A program made the translations under genes and the position numbers. The notes under the pieces were generated by a model. That model had not been told where the DNA came from, did no database searches, and saw only the letters and a list, made by a program, of their open reading frames with translations. Below are positions 12,001 through 18,395 of a DNA stretch of 64,000 nucleotides, piece by piece (position 1 is the stretch's first letter; each line of letters opens with the position of its first letter). Location of the stretch: the NCBI RefSeq assembly GCF_965228935.1, contig NZ_OZ245846.1:2976001-3040000 (forward strand). Direction: 5' to 3'. This DNA is from Ulvibacterium sp965228935. GTDB taxonomy: Bacteria > Bacteroidota > Bacteroidia > Flavobacteriales > Flavobacteriaceae.

Positions 12001-12348
12001 GAGACCGGTACCTATACGGTAACCGTAACTGATGAGAACGGATGTAGTATCACTCAGGAAATCTTTATGGAATTCATAGATATTGAAATTCCAAATTTCT
12101 TTACTCCGGATGGAGATGGAAACAATGATTACTGGGCTCCAAGAAACATAGAACAGTATCCCAATATTTTCATAAAGATATTCGATCGCTACGGAAGAAC
12201 TATTTTTCAATTTGAGGGCAATCAAGACAGTTGGGATGGACAATATAAATTTAATGGTTTGCCTACGGGGGACTACTGGTATATAATTAAACTTAATGGT
12301 ATTGAGGATGAGCGCGAGTTCGTAGGTAGTTTCACCCTGTATCGTTAA
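1..12348 (+). CDS. Giant T9SS type-B cell-surface protein with SprB-like repeats (5' end outside window)
   Basis: The reading frame is open from base 1. The first codons read ITAQLSDLHYLPPLKQ, matching the mature N-terminus of the paralog at 12372, so the start codon and signal peptide lie left of the window. The TTG at 31 is not a start. Visible order: an IgGFc-binding-like N-terminal module (about nt 400-1350, with KSNTLGIMATENNTT and VSDKDIVISNGS), a DUF11-like domain (about 1580-1920), thrombospondin type-3 Asp-rich motifs (about 1960-2030 and 2490-2560), a second DUF11 domain (about 2680-3060), then a long array of Cys-containing SprB-like repeats interrupted by a jelly-roll-like segment (about 5340-5950). 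The last 85 or so residues (from IPNFFTPDGDGNNDYW) are a gliding-motility-type CHU_C domain, the T9SS type-B sorting signal. It is expected to be exported by T9SS and displayed on the cell surface as an adhesin or gliding-related protein. The ligand is unknown. The family call is strong, the function is inferred. Confidence 0.9.
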   Translation: MTAQLSDLHYLPPLKQGQNNAGIRDQAIYLSTPEPTTFAVNAYRGTNPTPVATFNISNVNPAVWTLGDGDNNITLVNNANTGVVLTNSGLRFESPSGNRFYVNYRGNSSAQAASLTAKGRQALGTRFKWGGVPNRGAHPSKSNTLGIMATENNTTINVFGYDPGCEFRVGNNRAGITDNTYTITLDANESFVFETYIGNSPTQAHEDGWIGASIVSDKDIVISNGSINFGRQVGASNRDAGIDQPVPENRLGKEYVFIRGNGNTNGWTEFPLLIATSDNTQIFVNGSTTPIATIDNGEYFEVPSNNYSSNSVGANMLVQTSKDVYAYQCMAGASQVYTQGLNFVAPVNCLLPDVMDNIPDIRNMAGLNVTGGVTIVAAVNTPDANILVTDGNGPVTLPASNPVAGSTDWKTFFIPNLNGNVSVQSTGPMAVGFFGYNGARGVAGYFSGFDTLPEVTLAIRGGSGCFVGSEIYEATNNNFDAFQWYENGQPIPGANSPSYSPPGAGEYFLRGTKGPCTYDSNPIQALYCDPDVVLEKTVDKAEIMEGETATFTVRVQNWGLGPLTNLQITDNIPTGLTLVNAFTISGSWSGNTWNIGTLNGGEVAELELEVRADEIDVLPLLSLSNTVTNTQDQTDTNITPDHPTALLTVHNDFDSDGVNDITDLDDDNDGIYDEEECATLLFNISDGNTHNSGLMTVDNYLVLDVFSIDNSFNLQINGNDVAGEIQFQDGTSGNAANFIDGTGYGENGNPDIWTVTGTHGSPLLRVIIDQAGQFQLFGTRSSNGPLEPMVLTTPANIVNWNPSGNNNVTIGQAVAGPTNMRGVLLTAGCDTDSDGFPDPLDLDSDNDGCSDANEYYKDNNADGGDGGEYGSGTPVVDSNDGTVNGASYTKVFAPEILLGNTSEDLGGNDINGQGVNLGQTFQYVLRFQNTGDDSATNYVIRDILPNNVTLDNIDVSNAPGTTNTYDINTNTIEFQVPDNLVEVGDPEYSIRISVTISADCSDFVDACSSQLENLAYSTFQGTLNPTLFTDELGTSNFPCNSVPEVASNNILNDLANCGQARTVQLCGNDVLLTAGSGFGTYTWALDNNGNGQIDGSDTVLNDGNPDNDPSTLLVTDIGNYIVEKSAGGSCPDLTELITVERFGTTQTNPIITYFNQVNSDSDLDNDLYGEIVACSLDGDLLPKIFLCGENDSALIQLGITDAQSITWQKLDETSCSDNGDDCANKNFGCAWTDLASQNNFTATDSGEYRVVITYQNGCFSRFYFNVFKNTLDIQHTASDILCSTPGNIRVTNIGAGYGFQLVNTANNAIVVPFSSNNGPNFDIAASGSYKIQVTQLDPLSGNPIDGACIFETEDIGILERDYQVNITTTPADCNTLGTIAIQALNVLPQYSYELRLDDGSNGGQGTLVDSHLVSDDNTYTFTNVNQGNYIVITTTVDGCTDTQNITVGEIPELTLTAVTRENITCDPGIVNLTPSGGSPNPDYRMAVWSKDGADLYPSPPSLSDIPPALVQTASSFLFNAPLEAGDYEFVVFDDNGCHAFSNVVTMQYLDSPSISASHSAIVCADDSTASLTVSVTGGTPPYRYSLDGGANYQTADTFPNLSAGMYTITVMDSSGSGATGCVVSSDYEIDQPFRLTASAAIVEDASCNPSGASVKILNANGGQAPYEYSFDGGGSFGSVNERNLPAGTYQLMVRDALGCTFDMDLTVPSPVPDPNLSYAVDYDCNGMGTITISTSNTTDFDYTYSLNGTENTPSDNNVFANVAAGTQTVTVGYSSSIASDQSTLFFEDFGAGTTTQIGEIGADYCYEPQDGSLTTCNRGPAGILVNGEYTVTNLITNPVPFWTSPQDHTNLTDGRFLAIDVSTFSDTGNPQLNNILWARRDVEVLPNEEITLNFWAYNLMNLSGAGNNPEVLIEILDNTGALIYSEVAPEIPKNTNNTDWHERTITFDPGTNTDIDIVFRTNVNSNDGNDLILDDITAFQVPSVCPKTQDLAVLVEANQAFDAQLLSVTNPSCNGASDGFIRFEVSNFDALAGFEYSLYGGTNWITSLTTPVTTAAILADGNYTVLVRKANETTCSVNFPATIIEPSVIMPTLNLTAEFTCLNTGATLDASATGGSPGYEYQLEDTLGNIEASYQTSSVFPNITDGDYLVRVRDTNGCEVLLQSAQAVTVSAPETVAFTTSYTHCYDGQNNATVTVQVTSGNGDYTFSLNGGAPMSPSLATPTEYTFTNLADGTYTIEVFDTYGCSASNAATPDIIDPALLAQVDAVDVTDCADGNITVTPTGGDGNYVYAFLPTGSTVADSDFGPSHTFTVTNATAGDYDVYVRDNNGAGTPDPYCQYMETVTVGNAPALAFTTTPTDPECHDGMGSIDISITAGDAPFTVEIVDLDNGGASDQIVNDVLANTYTFYNLMPGDYTISVTDTYGCLVTDTPVTLNNPDELTATITGATPVNCGGPATDFGFDVTGYPATIGTVEFSDDAGATWQSSDQFRGYISGQIVHPSLRTVDGSGNTICQTDLPQFIIPYPLDNLDITLSALVVNCNELQVVVQGSQGVAPYQYAFSDDPANFDPNTATWFPGESTHKDGSTVPAGHGRYEWLGLVPGRTYVFYVQDNNTCTRQSTVNVNDLITQPLGITSSITPSCNGSTNGSITYTIVENIASPGSEMQWSFYDISSGTPVLVSDSGGNVPFSAPHTLTFNSLGTGNYYIEVTKMDGAVSSCVSASENELLEELDAITGTPGMLQGISCDRPGLIEIPDISGGGGTYYYDVSGPAPFTPIAGTLDNPIEIPANSPSGSYTVSVTDQYGCSTPLGSVNLNLSPNPDIHGIEVDNCGPQANITVTSFSAAPIHYTIDNGAGYTDSNSNGLFTNVPLGTYTATILDSNGCSDTDTVTVYPSLQANASLTQNLGCGVGNEAEISVEATSGSGNYEYEIVGTSSTLVTRQALTVHPTTIPVSTSDTYTVHIYDIGVDGPECSRSFPILVDPAIVPSISVYAFTDATCNGANDGTLTVTATNLVAGTHTIEIVSGTGAVISTFPISAPNGGSTVTFQNLEATGPGIDYTIRVTSPNGCFDETTQIISEPDAITINTITPVEYGCSSGNTSENASLTFAGANGGSGNYVRYVFIRDGHPVQDGTNPTWIETDFAGGNYLINVYDENGCVGSTNATIAPFDEMAMPTIHVSQDVSCTNTGEEIRIDVMGSVTNSTANLGNYQFTVLSAGTYTQDAINQNIFTELQAGIHTFAVRNITTGCEMIVDHVVEEPNTFDIIVEKLSDVVCFGTDGSIRLTLVDATYGGGFSWRIFDTNGTPSDRSDDGPAIAHGNSANLGPTGAIAVPAGNYLAEVVQDAFPECSQVRSFNITTPPALITTGSIDLTGVGCGTNQGSALIAPEGGEGPYTIELTHVGSGITTTATSVSSHLFQGLSAGDYDVSITDALTCNRVFSHAFNLVLPNPITGTVSNTTLICQGDTDASVSVSLDPRNVTTNYRYVLNTYSDNTGSTLLSTSVSQDNPAFMNLGAGFYSILVTDDMGCTFETSPIVEIEDPTDVEAQLFTNQAPSCQLDAELLLVASGGTGPYEWSEDNSNFNSMNNAQGAGTHLFVNVASGIDYQYYIKDSFNCVSIISNEVSIDSIEDLSVSLDTSAASINCNGENTAAIHAEANGGLGNYEYALFDADLNTEILPNQPNGLFTDLSTGNYYIRVQSGDCEAISQIVPIAEPELLVVDPIISEISCADANDGSIVLNVSGGSGAYQFAISPNLNQFDDENSFDELAPGDYTIIVQDGKGCFELVEFSLTPPDALAATYTVSDEICYQSNDGAITLQITGGTAPYSTSLNSNEDTDFAQDILDYNGLPSGNHILFIRDANGCEITEVFQIQSGVNLAGEAMVQYECDPQGATSNSVQIVFEDSNVSNDILYGLDTDDPQEMQLEPSFENLAGGSHVITVVHSNGCSTTFPFEITIFDPLELQLSEGDINQISAEALGGSGNYTFIFNDEPATTDHEYYIRETGTYTVTVTDENGCSITQEIFMEFIDIEIPNFFTPDGDGNNDYWAPRNIEQYPNIFIKIFDRYGRTIFQFEGNQDSWDGQYKFNGLPTGDYWYIIKLNGIEDEREFVGSFTLYR
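4080..12060 (+). repeat. Array of SprB-like protein repeats inside the giant surface protein
   Basis: About 25 diverged units of roughly 80-110 residues can be counted. Each has a Cys near its start, a GG-x-x-PY-x-YS-like core, an F-x-NL-x-AG-x-YT step, and ends in a motif such as RDTNGC, TDQYGC or YDENGC. The units are similar at protein level but not near-identical in DNA, so this is an old array. A segment without the repeat signature (about 5340-5950, beginning FFEDFGAGTTTQIGEIG) looks like an inserted carbohydrate-binding-type or MAM-like jelly roll. SprB repeats are known from flavobacterial gliding adhesins. Confidence 0.8.
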
Positions 12349-12371
12349 AACTAAAATGTCTGTTTTTCCGG

Positions 12372-14438
12372 ATGTGGTTTCAAAAGAAACATCTTTTTCT
12401 TCTTTTTGGGTTGGTAGGGTTCATGTCCTATGGGCAACTTAGTGATTTACATTATTTACCCCCACTCAAACAAGGTCAGAACAATGGTGCAATTCAGCAG
12501 CAGGCTGTTTACCTGTCTACGCCTGAGACCACTTCATTTACAGTCAATGTATATCAAGGGACCAATGCTACGCCGGTTACTTCCTTTTCGATTTCCAACA
12601 CGAGTCCCGCTACATACAATCTTGCGAATGGTGATAACAACGTAACCTTGGTAAACAATACCAATACGGGTATAGTATTGACCAATAGCGGGTTGCGTTT
12701 TGAAGCTCCTGGAGGCAACAACTTCTATGTAAACTATAGGGGGAGGTCAAATTCACAAGCAGCTTCGTTGACCTCCAAGGGAAGGGCCGCCTTGGGCACG
12801 AGCTTCAAATGGGGCGGCGTTCCCAATCTGGGAAGTCATGTTTCAAAATCCAATACTTTGGGTATCATGGCCACCGAGAACAATACTACGATCGATGTCT
12901 TTGGATATGATCCCGGGTGTGAATTTCGGGTCGGATCCAACGTTGCCGGAATTACCGCGGATACCTATCAGATTGTTTTGGATGCCAATGAATCCTTTGT
13001 ATTTGAAACCTATATCGGTAATTCCCCGACTCCGGCCCATGAGGATGGTTGGATAGGGGCTTCGATTGTTTCGGACAAGGATATTGTTATCAGCAATGGC
13101 TCATTGAATTATGGGCGACAAGCGGGGGCAAGTAACCGGGATGCCGGGATTGATCAACCTGTACCCGAGAATAGTCTCGGTAGGGATTATGTTTTTGTTC
13201 GGGGAAATGGGGGATCAGGCGGAGAGACTGAATTTCCATTGATCATTGCTACACAAGATAATACGGAAATCTATGTAAACGGATCGGCCACACCTATAGC
13301 CACCATTAACAATGGTGACTATTTGGAGATACCTAGCAGTAACTATTCATCCAATTCGGTAGGGGCCAACATGTATGTGCAGACCTCAGAAGATGTTTAT
13401 GCCTACCAATGTATGGCGGGTTCAAGCCAGGTGTATACCCAAGGGCTGAATTTTGTGGCACCGGTAAATTGCCTTCTGCCGGACACCATGGACAATATTC
13501 CCAATATCAGGGATGCGGCAGGTATAAACGTTTCCGGTGGTGTTACCATAATCGCGTCGACAACAACACCCGATAGCAATATTACCGTTACCGATGGTAA
13601 TGGTACCGTTACCCTGCCTTCATCGAATGCGGTTGCTGGCACTTCCGATTGGAAGACTTTCTATGTCCCTAATTTGACCGGAGATGTAAGCGTTCAATCT
13701 TCGGGCCCTATTGCAGTGGGTTTTTTCGGTTTTAATGGTGCAAGGGGATTGGCGGGTTATTTCTCAGGCTTTGATACCTTGCCTAATGTAAATCTTCAGA
13801 TAAGTGGAAGCAATTGTTTACCAGGCTCTACTTTGGAGGTCTCCGGAGGGGAAGTCTTTGATGCCTATCAATGGTATGGCAATGGTGTTTTGATTCCAGG
13901 GGCTACATCAGCCACCTATTTGGCCACCACCGCTGGGGAATATTTTCTTAGGGTTACCAAAGGTTCCTGTAGTTATGACTCCAACGCGATCCAAGTGTAT
14001 TATTGTGACCCCGATATTGTTTTGAACAAGTCAACTACGGATTTGGTAGTCAATGATGGCGATTCGGTGTCCTTTGATATAACGGTCGAGAGTTTAGGGT
14101 TTGATCCGTTGACAAATCTTCAGATTACGGACATATTGCCTAACGGGTTGGATTTTGTTTCCGCTACGGTATCAAAGGGATCTTTTAGTTATCCTAATTG
14201 GAACATAGGCACAATGATAGGAGGCGAAGTGGTTACCATGACCCTTGTAGCCAGGGCATACATCACCAATATTCATCTTTCCTCCATGACCTATACCAAC
14301 ACCATAACAAATACCCAGGATCAGACGGATTCCAATACTACAACGGACAATCCATCCGTGGACGTACAGGTCAACCTTATACCGCCTACCAACGTAATTA
14401 CCAACAGGCGGATAACCTTTAGGGTAAACAGAAATTGA
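12372..14438 (+). CDS. Short paralog of the giant surface protein: IgGFc-binding-like module plus DUF11
   Basis: The 688-residue product starts with a clear signal peptide (MWFQKKHLFLLFGLVGFMSYG, cleavage probably before QLSD). It is closely similar along residues 22-560 to the N-terminus of the upstream gene: the LPPLKQGQNN start, the IgGFc-binding-like module (KSNTLGIMATENNTT, VSDKDIVISNGS, QVYTQGLNFVAPVNCLLPD), then a DUF11 domain (about residues 555-670). The gene begins only 23 bp after the giant's stop, so the two are probably co-transcribed tandem duplicates. It ends at TNRRITFRVNRN and then TGA. I recognise no T9SS type-A or type-B C-terminal domain. Either this short basic tail is an alternative anchoring or sorting element, or the protein is a truncated copy that is released. 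Its function is unknown beyond likely export through the Sec system. Confidence 0.85.
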   Translation: MWFQKKHLFLLFGLVGFMSYGQLSDLHYLPPLKQGQNNGAIQQQAVYLSTPETTSFTVNVYQGTNATPVTSFSISNTSPATYNLANGDNNVTLVNNTNTGIVLTNSGLRFEAPGGNNFYVNYRGRSNSQAASLTSKGRAALGTSFKWGGVPNLGSHVSKSNTLGIMATENNTTIDVFGYDPGCEFRVGSNVAGITADTYQIVLDANESFVFETYIGNSPTPAHEDGWIGASIVSDKDIVISNGSLNYGRQAGASNRDAGIDQPVPENSLGRDYVFVRGNGGSGGETEFPLIIATQDNTEIYVNGSATPIATINNGDYLEIPSSNYSSNSVGANMYVQTSEDVYAYQCMAGSSQVYTQGLNFVAPVNCLLPDTMDNIPNIRDAAGINVSGGVTIIASTTTPDSNITVTDGNGTVTLPSSNAVAGTSDWKTFYVPNLTGDVSVQSSGPIAVGFFGFNGARGLAGYFSGFDTLPNVNLQISGSNCLPGSTLEVSGGEVFDAYQWYGNGVLIPGATSATYLATTAGEYFLRVTKGSCSYDSNAIQVYYCDPDIVLNKSTTDLVVNDGDSVSFDITVESLGFDPLTNLQITDILPNGLDFVSATVSKGSFSYPNWNIGTMIGGEVVTMTLVARAYITNIHLSSMTYTNTITNTQDQTDSNTTTDNPSVDVQVNLIPPTNVITNRRITFRVNRN

Positions 14439-14536
14439 ATCAAAAATCTTGATTTCACTTGACGTCCCTTCGCGTCTCCAATGACCATACTAAAGCGGAT
14501 TTGTGCCGCATCCTCCTTCCAAAAAAGTATCAGTAG

Positions 14537-14560
14537 AAGCCAGATAATAAAACTGGCTTT
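14537..14560 (+). terminator. Possible weak hairpin terminator
   Basis: Seven-base arms AAGCCAG and CTGGCTT enclose a 9-base A-rich loop and are followed by TTGTACC rather than a long T-run. It lies about 100 bp after the surface-protein gene and upstream of the candidate hydroxyproline promoter, a sensible place to separate the two transcripts. The rest of 14439-14590 shows nothing else recognisable. Confidence 0.4.
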
Positions 14561-14596
14561 GTACCATTATCAAGGGAAAGATGTAAATATTTCATT

Positions 14597-14626
14597 TTTG
14601 AACCCTGGTTTCCTTGCGTATCTTTC
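14597..14626 (+). promoter_or_regulatory. Candidate Bacteroidota promoter for the hydroxyproline operon
   Basis: TTTG (14597-14600), an 18-base spacer, and TATCTTTC (14619-14626) match the Bacteroidota -33 TTTG and -7 TAnnTTTG consensus with a single mismatch in the last base. Transcription would start near 14633, giving a leader of about 37 bases before the ATG at 14670. Confidence 0.45.
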
Positions 14627-14669
14627 AGGTAAGAATTAGTTTTCCCATAAATTCCAACATAGTATAATC

Positions 14670-15599
14670 ATGAAAGTACATTGGGAGGGCGTGATGCCTG
14701 CGATAACCACTAAATTCACGGAAGACGATAAACTGGACTTAAAAATGTTAAACAAGAACATCGAAGCACAAATGGACGCTGGTGTCCACGGCATTGTTTT
14801 GGGAGGATCTTTGGGAGAAGCCAGCACACTTGTTGAGGATGAAAAGGAGGTTTTGATAAAGGAGACCCTGCAGACCGTTTCCGGTAGCATACCGGTAGTG
14901 ATGACCATAGCGGAGCAGGCGACCAAGGCGGCCATAACAGCAGCTCAAGATGCGGAAAGGCATGGAGCGGATGGCCTAATGGTGCTGCCGCCTATGCGTT
15001 ATAAGGCCACGGACCGCGAAACTGTAGTCTATTTTAAGGAAGTGGCCCAAAATAGCGGCTTGCCTATCATGATATATAATAACCCGGTCGATTATAAGAT
15101 TGAGGTGACCTGTGATATGTTCGAGGAGTTATTGGAGCTTAAAAATATCGGAGCGGTAAAGGAATCCACACGGGATATTATTAATATCGGTAGGTTGCGC
15201 AATAGATTTGGAGAGCGTTTAAAAATTCTTACGGGTGTGGATCCGCTGGCCTTGGAAAGCCTCTTGCTAGGTGCGGATGGATGGGTAGCCGGATTGGTAT
15301 GTGCCTTCCCTTCGGAGACCGTAGCCATTTACGAATTGGCCAAGGCGGGTAAGATCAAGGAGGCCACTGAAATATATCGTTGGTTCCTTCCACTTTTGGA
15401 GCTGGACATTAGCCCCCAATTGGTACAGAACATTAAGTTGGCGGAAGTGGCCACGGGTATCGGTACCGAACATGTAAGGGCCCCAAGACTAAAATTGGAA
15501 GGACAGGAACGGGATCGCGTTCTCCGGATTATAGATGAAGGAATACGCACACGACCGGAATTACCGGATTATAGGTCGCTGGCCAAATTCCTCAAATAA
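14670..15599 (+). CDS. DapA-superfamily lyase, probable 1-pyrroline-4-hydroxy-2-carboxylate deaminase
   Basis: This 309-residue TIM-barrel protein has the dihydrodipicolinate-synthase family marks: a GSLGE-type loop (residues 46-50), Tyr136 in IMIYNNP and the Schiff-base Lys164 in GAVKEST. Family membership is clear, but DapA homologs have many substrates (dihydrodipicolinate, N-acetylneuraminate, 2-keto-3-deoxy sugars). The next three genes are the aldehyde dehydrogenase, 4-hydroxyproline epimerase and FAD oxidase of hydroxyproline catabolism. This makes the LhpC/HypD-type reaction most likely: deamination and dehydration of 1-pyrroline-4-hydroxy-2-carboxylate to 2-oxoglutarate semialdehyde in the cytoplasm. 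It is the first gene of the operon. A keto-deoxy-sugar dehydratase or aldolase is the main alternative. Confidence 0.82.
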   Translation: MKVHWEGVMPAITTKFTEDDKLDLKMLNKNIEAQMDAGVHGIVLGGSLGEASTLVEDEKEVLIKETLQTVSGSIPVVMTIAEQATKAAITAAQDAERHGADGLMVLPPMRYKATDRETVVYFKEVAQNSGLPIMIYNNPVDYKIEVTCDMFEELLELKNIGAVKESTRDIINIGRLRNRFGERLKILTGVDPLALESLLLGADGWVAGLVCAFPSETVAIYELAKAGKIKEATEIYRWFLPLLELDISPQLVQNIKLAEVATGIGTEHVRAPRLKLEGQERDRVLRIIDEGIRTRPELPDYRSLAKFLK

Positions 15600-15707
15600 T
15601 TCTTCCTTTGGATAAATTCTAGACAATACACTTCCTTTTAGTGTTTGTTTTTTATCTTCGACGGACTGCAAAAATCGTTTACAGAAATAATCAAAAAATA
15701 ATTATTC

Positions 15708-17291
15708 ATGATAACGGGCAAAAATTATGTGGGTAACGAGCTTTCGGCTAAAGGGGGCACTACCTATAGCACGTTCGACCCAAAATTGAACATACCGACT
15801 GAATGGAATTTTCACGAAGCTACAGACGAGGAAATCAATGCTGCAGCAGAGAAGGCACGATCCGCTTTTAGAGTTTATAAAAATATATCGGGAGAAAAAA
15901 AAGCAGATTTTCTAACCGCGATTGCAGAGGAAATCGAAGCTCTTGGTGATGAATTGATACAGACCTACATGCAGGAATCGGGACTTCCCGAAGGTCGCGC
16001 AAAAGGTGAGCGGGGCCGTACCATGGGCCAATTGCGGGCCTTTGCCGACTTGTTGAAAGAAGGTTCCTGGGTAGGTGCTACCATAGATACGGCACAGCCG
16101 GAGCGTCAGCCTTTGCCTAAAACGGATATTCGAAAAATGTTGGTTCCCATGGGGCCTATCGTTGTTTTTGGATCCAGTAATTTTCCGTTGGCCTTTTCAA
16201 CGGCCGGTGGGGATACGGCCAGTGCGTTGGCAGCTGGGTGCCCGGTCATTGTAAAAAGTCACCCCATGCACTCGGGTACGGGAGAACTGGTGTCCTCGGC
16301 CATTATCCGTGCAGTTGAACGTACAGGAATACCGGATGGTGTCTTTTCCAACCTGAACAGCAGAGGAATCGAAGTGGGCCAAAAGCTGGTCATGCACCCT
16401 GATGTTAAAGGTGTTGGTTTTACGGGGAGTATCCGAGGTGGAACTGCACTGTACCGATTGGCCAATGAGCGCAAGGAACCTATCCCGGTTTTTGCAGAAA
16501 TGGGTAGCATTAATCCTGTCGTTGTATTGCCACGGGCATTACAGGAAAACGGTGGACATTGGGCAAAAAGTTATGCGGGCTCCATTACCTTGGGAGCTGG
16601 GCAATTTTGCACCAATCCGGGATTGATCCTGGGTATTAAGGGTAAGGAATTGGACGAGTTTGTTTCCATTTTGGGCAAGGAGATAGAAAGTATTGAACCG
16701 GGGTGTATGCTCCATCCCAATATTTATAAAGGATACGAAAAAGGAAAAGAAGAACTCACCTCCCAGTCCAAAACACAGGTTGTGGCTTCGTTTGATACGG
16801 AAGCACCGCCCAATTATGGAAAGCAGCGGATATTGAAGGTAGATGGTTCGGATTTTATGGCCAACCCCAAATTGCATCAGGAGGTTTTTGGACCGTTCTC
16901 CGTTCTGGTCCAATGCGAGAATACGAATGAATTAGAGAAAGTGATCGATCAATTGGAAGGTCAATTGACAGGGACTATTTTGGGTACTGAGGAGGAGTTG
17001 GAAAATTACCACACTATTGCAGAAGCTCTAAAGAATAGGGTAGGGCGCTTAATTTTTAATGGAGTGCCCACTGGTGTTGAAGTATGTCCTTCAATGCAGC
17101 ATGGAGGACCCTTTCCGGCAAGTACGGATAGCCGTTTTACCTCGGTGGGGACCTCGGCAATTGAGCGTTGGGTAAGACCTGTTTCATATCAGAACTGGCC
17201 GCAAAAAGCCTTACCGGATGCCTTAAAGGATAAAAACCCTTTGGGTATCATGCGTTTGGTGGATGGAAGATACACCACTTCAAAAATTTGA
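15708..17291 (+). CDS. 2-oxoglutarate semialdehyde (2,5-dioxovalerate) dehydrogenase
   Basis: The 527-residue product is an NAD(P)-dependent aldehyde dehydrogenase. The Rossmann region has FGSSNFPLAF (residues 154-163) and GFTGS (237-241), the general base is Glu264 in FAEMGSINP, and the catalytic Cys301 lies in GAGQFCTNPG. The SSNFP and EMGSINP wording is typical of the 2,5-dioxovalerate/alpha-ketoglutarate semialdehyde dehydrogenase branch, about 525 residues long. It would oxidise 2-oxoglutarate semialdehyde to 2-oxoglutarate, the last step that feeds hydroxyproline carbon into the TCA cycle. The same enzyme type also serves oxidative pentose and hexarate pathways, but its neighbours point to hydroxyproline. 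A TATCTTCG string at 15653-15660 resembles a -7 box, but no matching -33 element is present. Confidence 0.88.
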   Translation: MITGKNYVGNELSAKGGTTYSTFDPKLNIPTEWNFHEATDEEINAAAEKARSAFRVYKNISGEKKADFLTAIAEEIEALGDELIQTYMQESGLPEGRAKGERGRTMGQLRAFADLLKEGSWVGATIDTAQPERQPLPKTDIRKMLVPMGPIVVFGSSNFPLAFSTAGGDTASALAAGCPVIVKSHPMHSGTGELVSSAIIRAVERTGIPDGVFSNLNSRGIEVGQKLVMHPDVKGVGFTGSIRGGTALYRLANERKEPIPVFAEMGSINPVVVLPRALQENGGHWAKSYAGSITLGAGQFCTNPGLILGIKGKELDEFVSILGKEIESIEPGCMLHPNIYKGYEKGKEELTSQSKTQVVASFDTEAPPNYGKQRILKVDGSDFMANPKLHQEVFGPFSVLVQCENTNELEKVIDQLEGQLTGTILGTEEELENYHTIAEALKNRVGRLIFNGVPTGVEVCPSMQHGGPFPASTDSRFTSVGTSAIERWVRPVSYQNWPQKALPDALKDKNPLGIMRLVDGRYTTSKI

Positions 17292-17386
17292 CGGTTTAGT
17301 AGGAATCTTTTTTAACTAGCGATTAAATTAAGGGGTTGTACCACCTCCTCGGTTGGATAGTCCGATTAATTTTTACTTGTTCCAAT

Positions 17387-18394
17387 ATGTCCGTATATAA
17401 ATTTGACTGTATCGATGCGCATACCTGTGGAAATCCGGTGAGATTGGTCAAGACCGGGGGTCCGGAACTAAAGGGTTCAAATATGGCCGAAAAGAGACAG
17501 CATTTCATGGATGAATATGACTGGATTCGAAGAGGTCTCATGTTCGAGCCTCGAGGCCATGATATGATGAGTGGAAGCATCCTATATCCACCTACGAATA
17601 CCACCAATGATTTGGGCATTCTTTTTATTGAAACGAGCGGCTGCTTACCTATGTGTGGGCACGGTACCATCGGTAGCATCACCATAGCAATCCAGGAAGG
17701 TATTGTTACACCAAAAGTTCCCGGCCAAATACGTTTGGAAACTCCGGCAGGTCTGGTTGAAGTTGAATACGGGCTAAAGGATACCAAAGTGGAATGGGTA
17801 AAACTCACCAATGTTAAATCCTATCTGTCAGCTTCGGAACTTACGGTAACCTGCAGTTCATTGGGAGAGCTGACATTTGATGTAGCGTATGGGGGTAACT
17901 TTTATGCCATTTTTGATATCCAATCCAATTTTTCGGGTCTACAGGATTTTTCGGCCAGTGAATTGATTCGGTTTAGTCAGGAAATCCGTGAGAAAATCAA
18001 TCTTAAATATCCTGATCGGTTCATTCATCCGGAAGACGATACAATTAGGGATGTAAGTCACGTCATGTGGTCGGGAGATACCTTATCACCAGATGCTACC
18101 ACTCGCAACGCCGTATTTTATGGGGATAAGGCCATTGACCGATCACCCTGTGGAACAGGCACTTCGGCACGGATGGCCCAATGGCATGCCAAAGGAAAGC
18201 TGTCCGTTGGGGACACATTTGTTCATGAGAGCTTTATAGGATCCAAATTTGAGGGAAGGGTAGAGAAAGAGACAACATTATCGGGAGAAATTGCAATTGT
18301 ACCCAGTATAAAGGGATGGGCGAGGATTTATGGATACAATACCATAACCATAGATGAGGATGATCCCTATGCCCATGGGTTTCAGGTAATTTGA
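17387..18394 (+). CDS. 4-hydroxyproline 2-epimerase
   Basis: This is a proline racemase-family protein of 335 residues when started at the ATG at 17387. The longer frame from TTG 17336 adds 17 residues that do not fit the family. Both catalytic cysteines of a true epimerase are present: Cys90 in PMCGHGTIG and Cys255 in SPCGTGTSA. This argues against the 3-hydroxyproline dehydratases, which have Thr or Ser at one of these positions. It would convert trans-4-hydroxy-L-proline into cis-4-hydroxy-D-proline, the substrate of the FAD oxidase encoded directly downstream. The stop codon is one base before the next ATG, so translation is probably coupled. Confidence 0.9.
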   Translation: MSVYKFDCIDAHTCGNPVRLVKTGGPELKGSNMAEKRQHFMDEYDWIRRGLMFEPRGHDMMSGSILYPPTNTTNDLGILFIETSGCLPMCGHGTIGSITIAIQEGIVTPKVPGQIRLETPAGLVEVEYGLKDTKVEWVKLTNVKSYLSASELTVTCSSLGELTFDVAYGGNFYAIFDIQSNFSGLQDFSASELIRFSQEIREKINLKYPDRFIHPEDDTIRDVSHVMWSGDTLSPDATTRNAVFYGDKAIDRSPCGTGTSARMAQWHAKGKLSVGDTFVHESFIGSKFEGRVEKETTLSGEIAIVPSIKGWARIYGYNTITIDEDDPYAHGFQVI

Positions 18395-18395
18395 T

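Noticed and set aside
4080..12060. Recent DNA tandem repeats in the giant gene
   Set aside because: Units are similar only in protein motifs; I saw no long identical DNA blocks.
340..12243. Many antisense ORFs of 60-180 codons within the giant gene
   Set aside because: They lie opposite a strongly conserved repeat-coding frame and have low-complexity, non-homologous translations; they are shadows.
14400..14669. Frameshift that would join the short surface protein to a lost C-terminal domain
   Set aside because: No CHU_C or type-A sorting sequence could be read in any frame of the following 230 bp, so simple frameshift is not supported here.
15653..15660. Separate promoter for the aldehyde dehydrogenase gene
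   Set aside because: TATCTTCG resembles a -7 box, but no TTTG lies at the right distance; the gene is more likely read from the operon promoter.
17336..17386. N-terminal extension of the epimerase from TTG 17336
   Set aside because: The extra 17 residues do not fit the proline racemase family; the ATG at 17387 gives the normal N-terminus.
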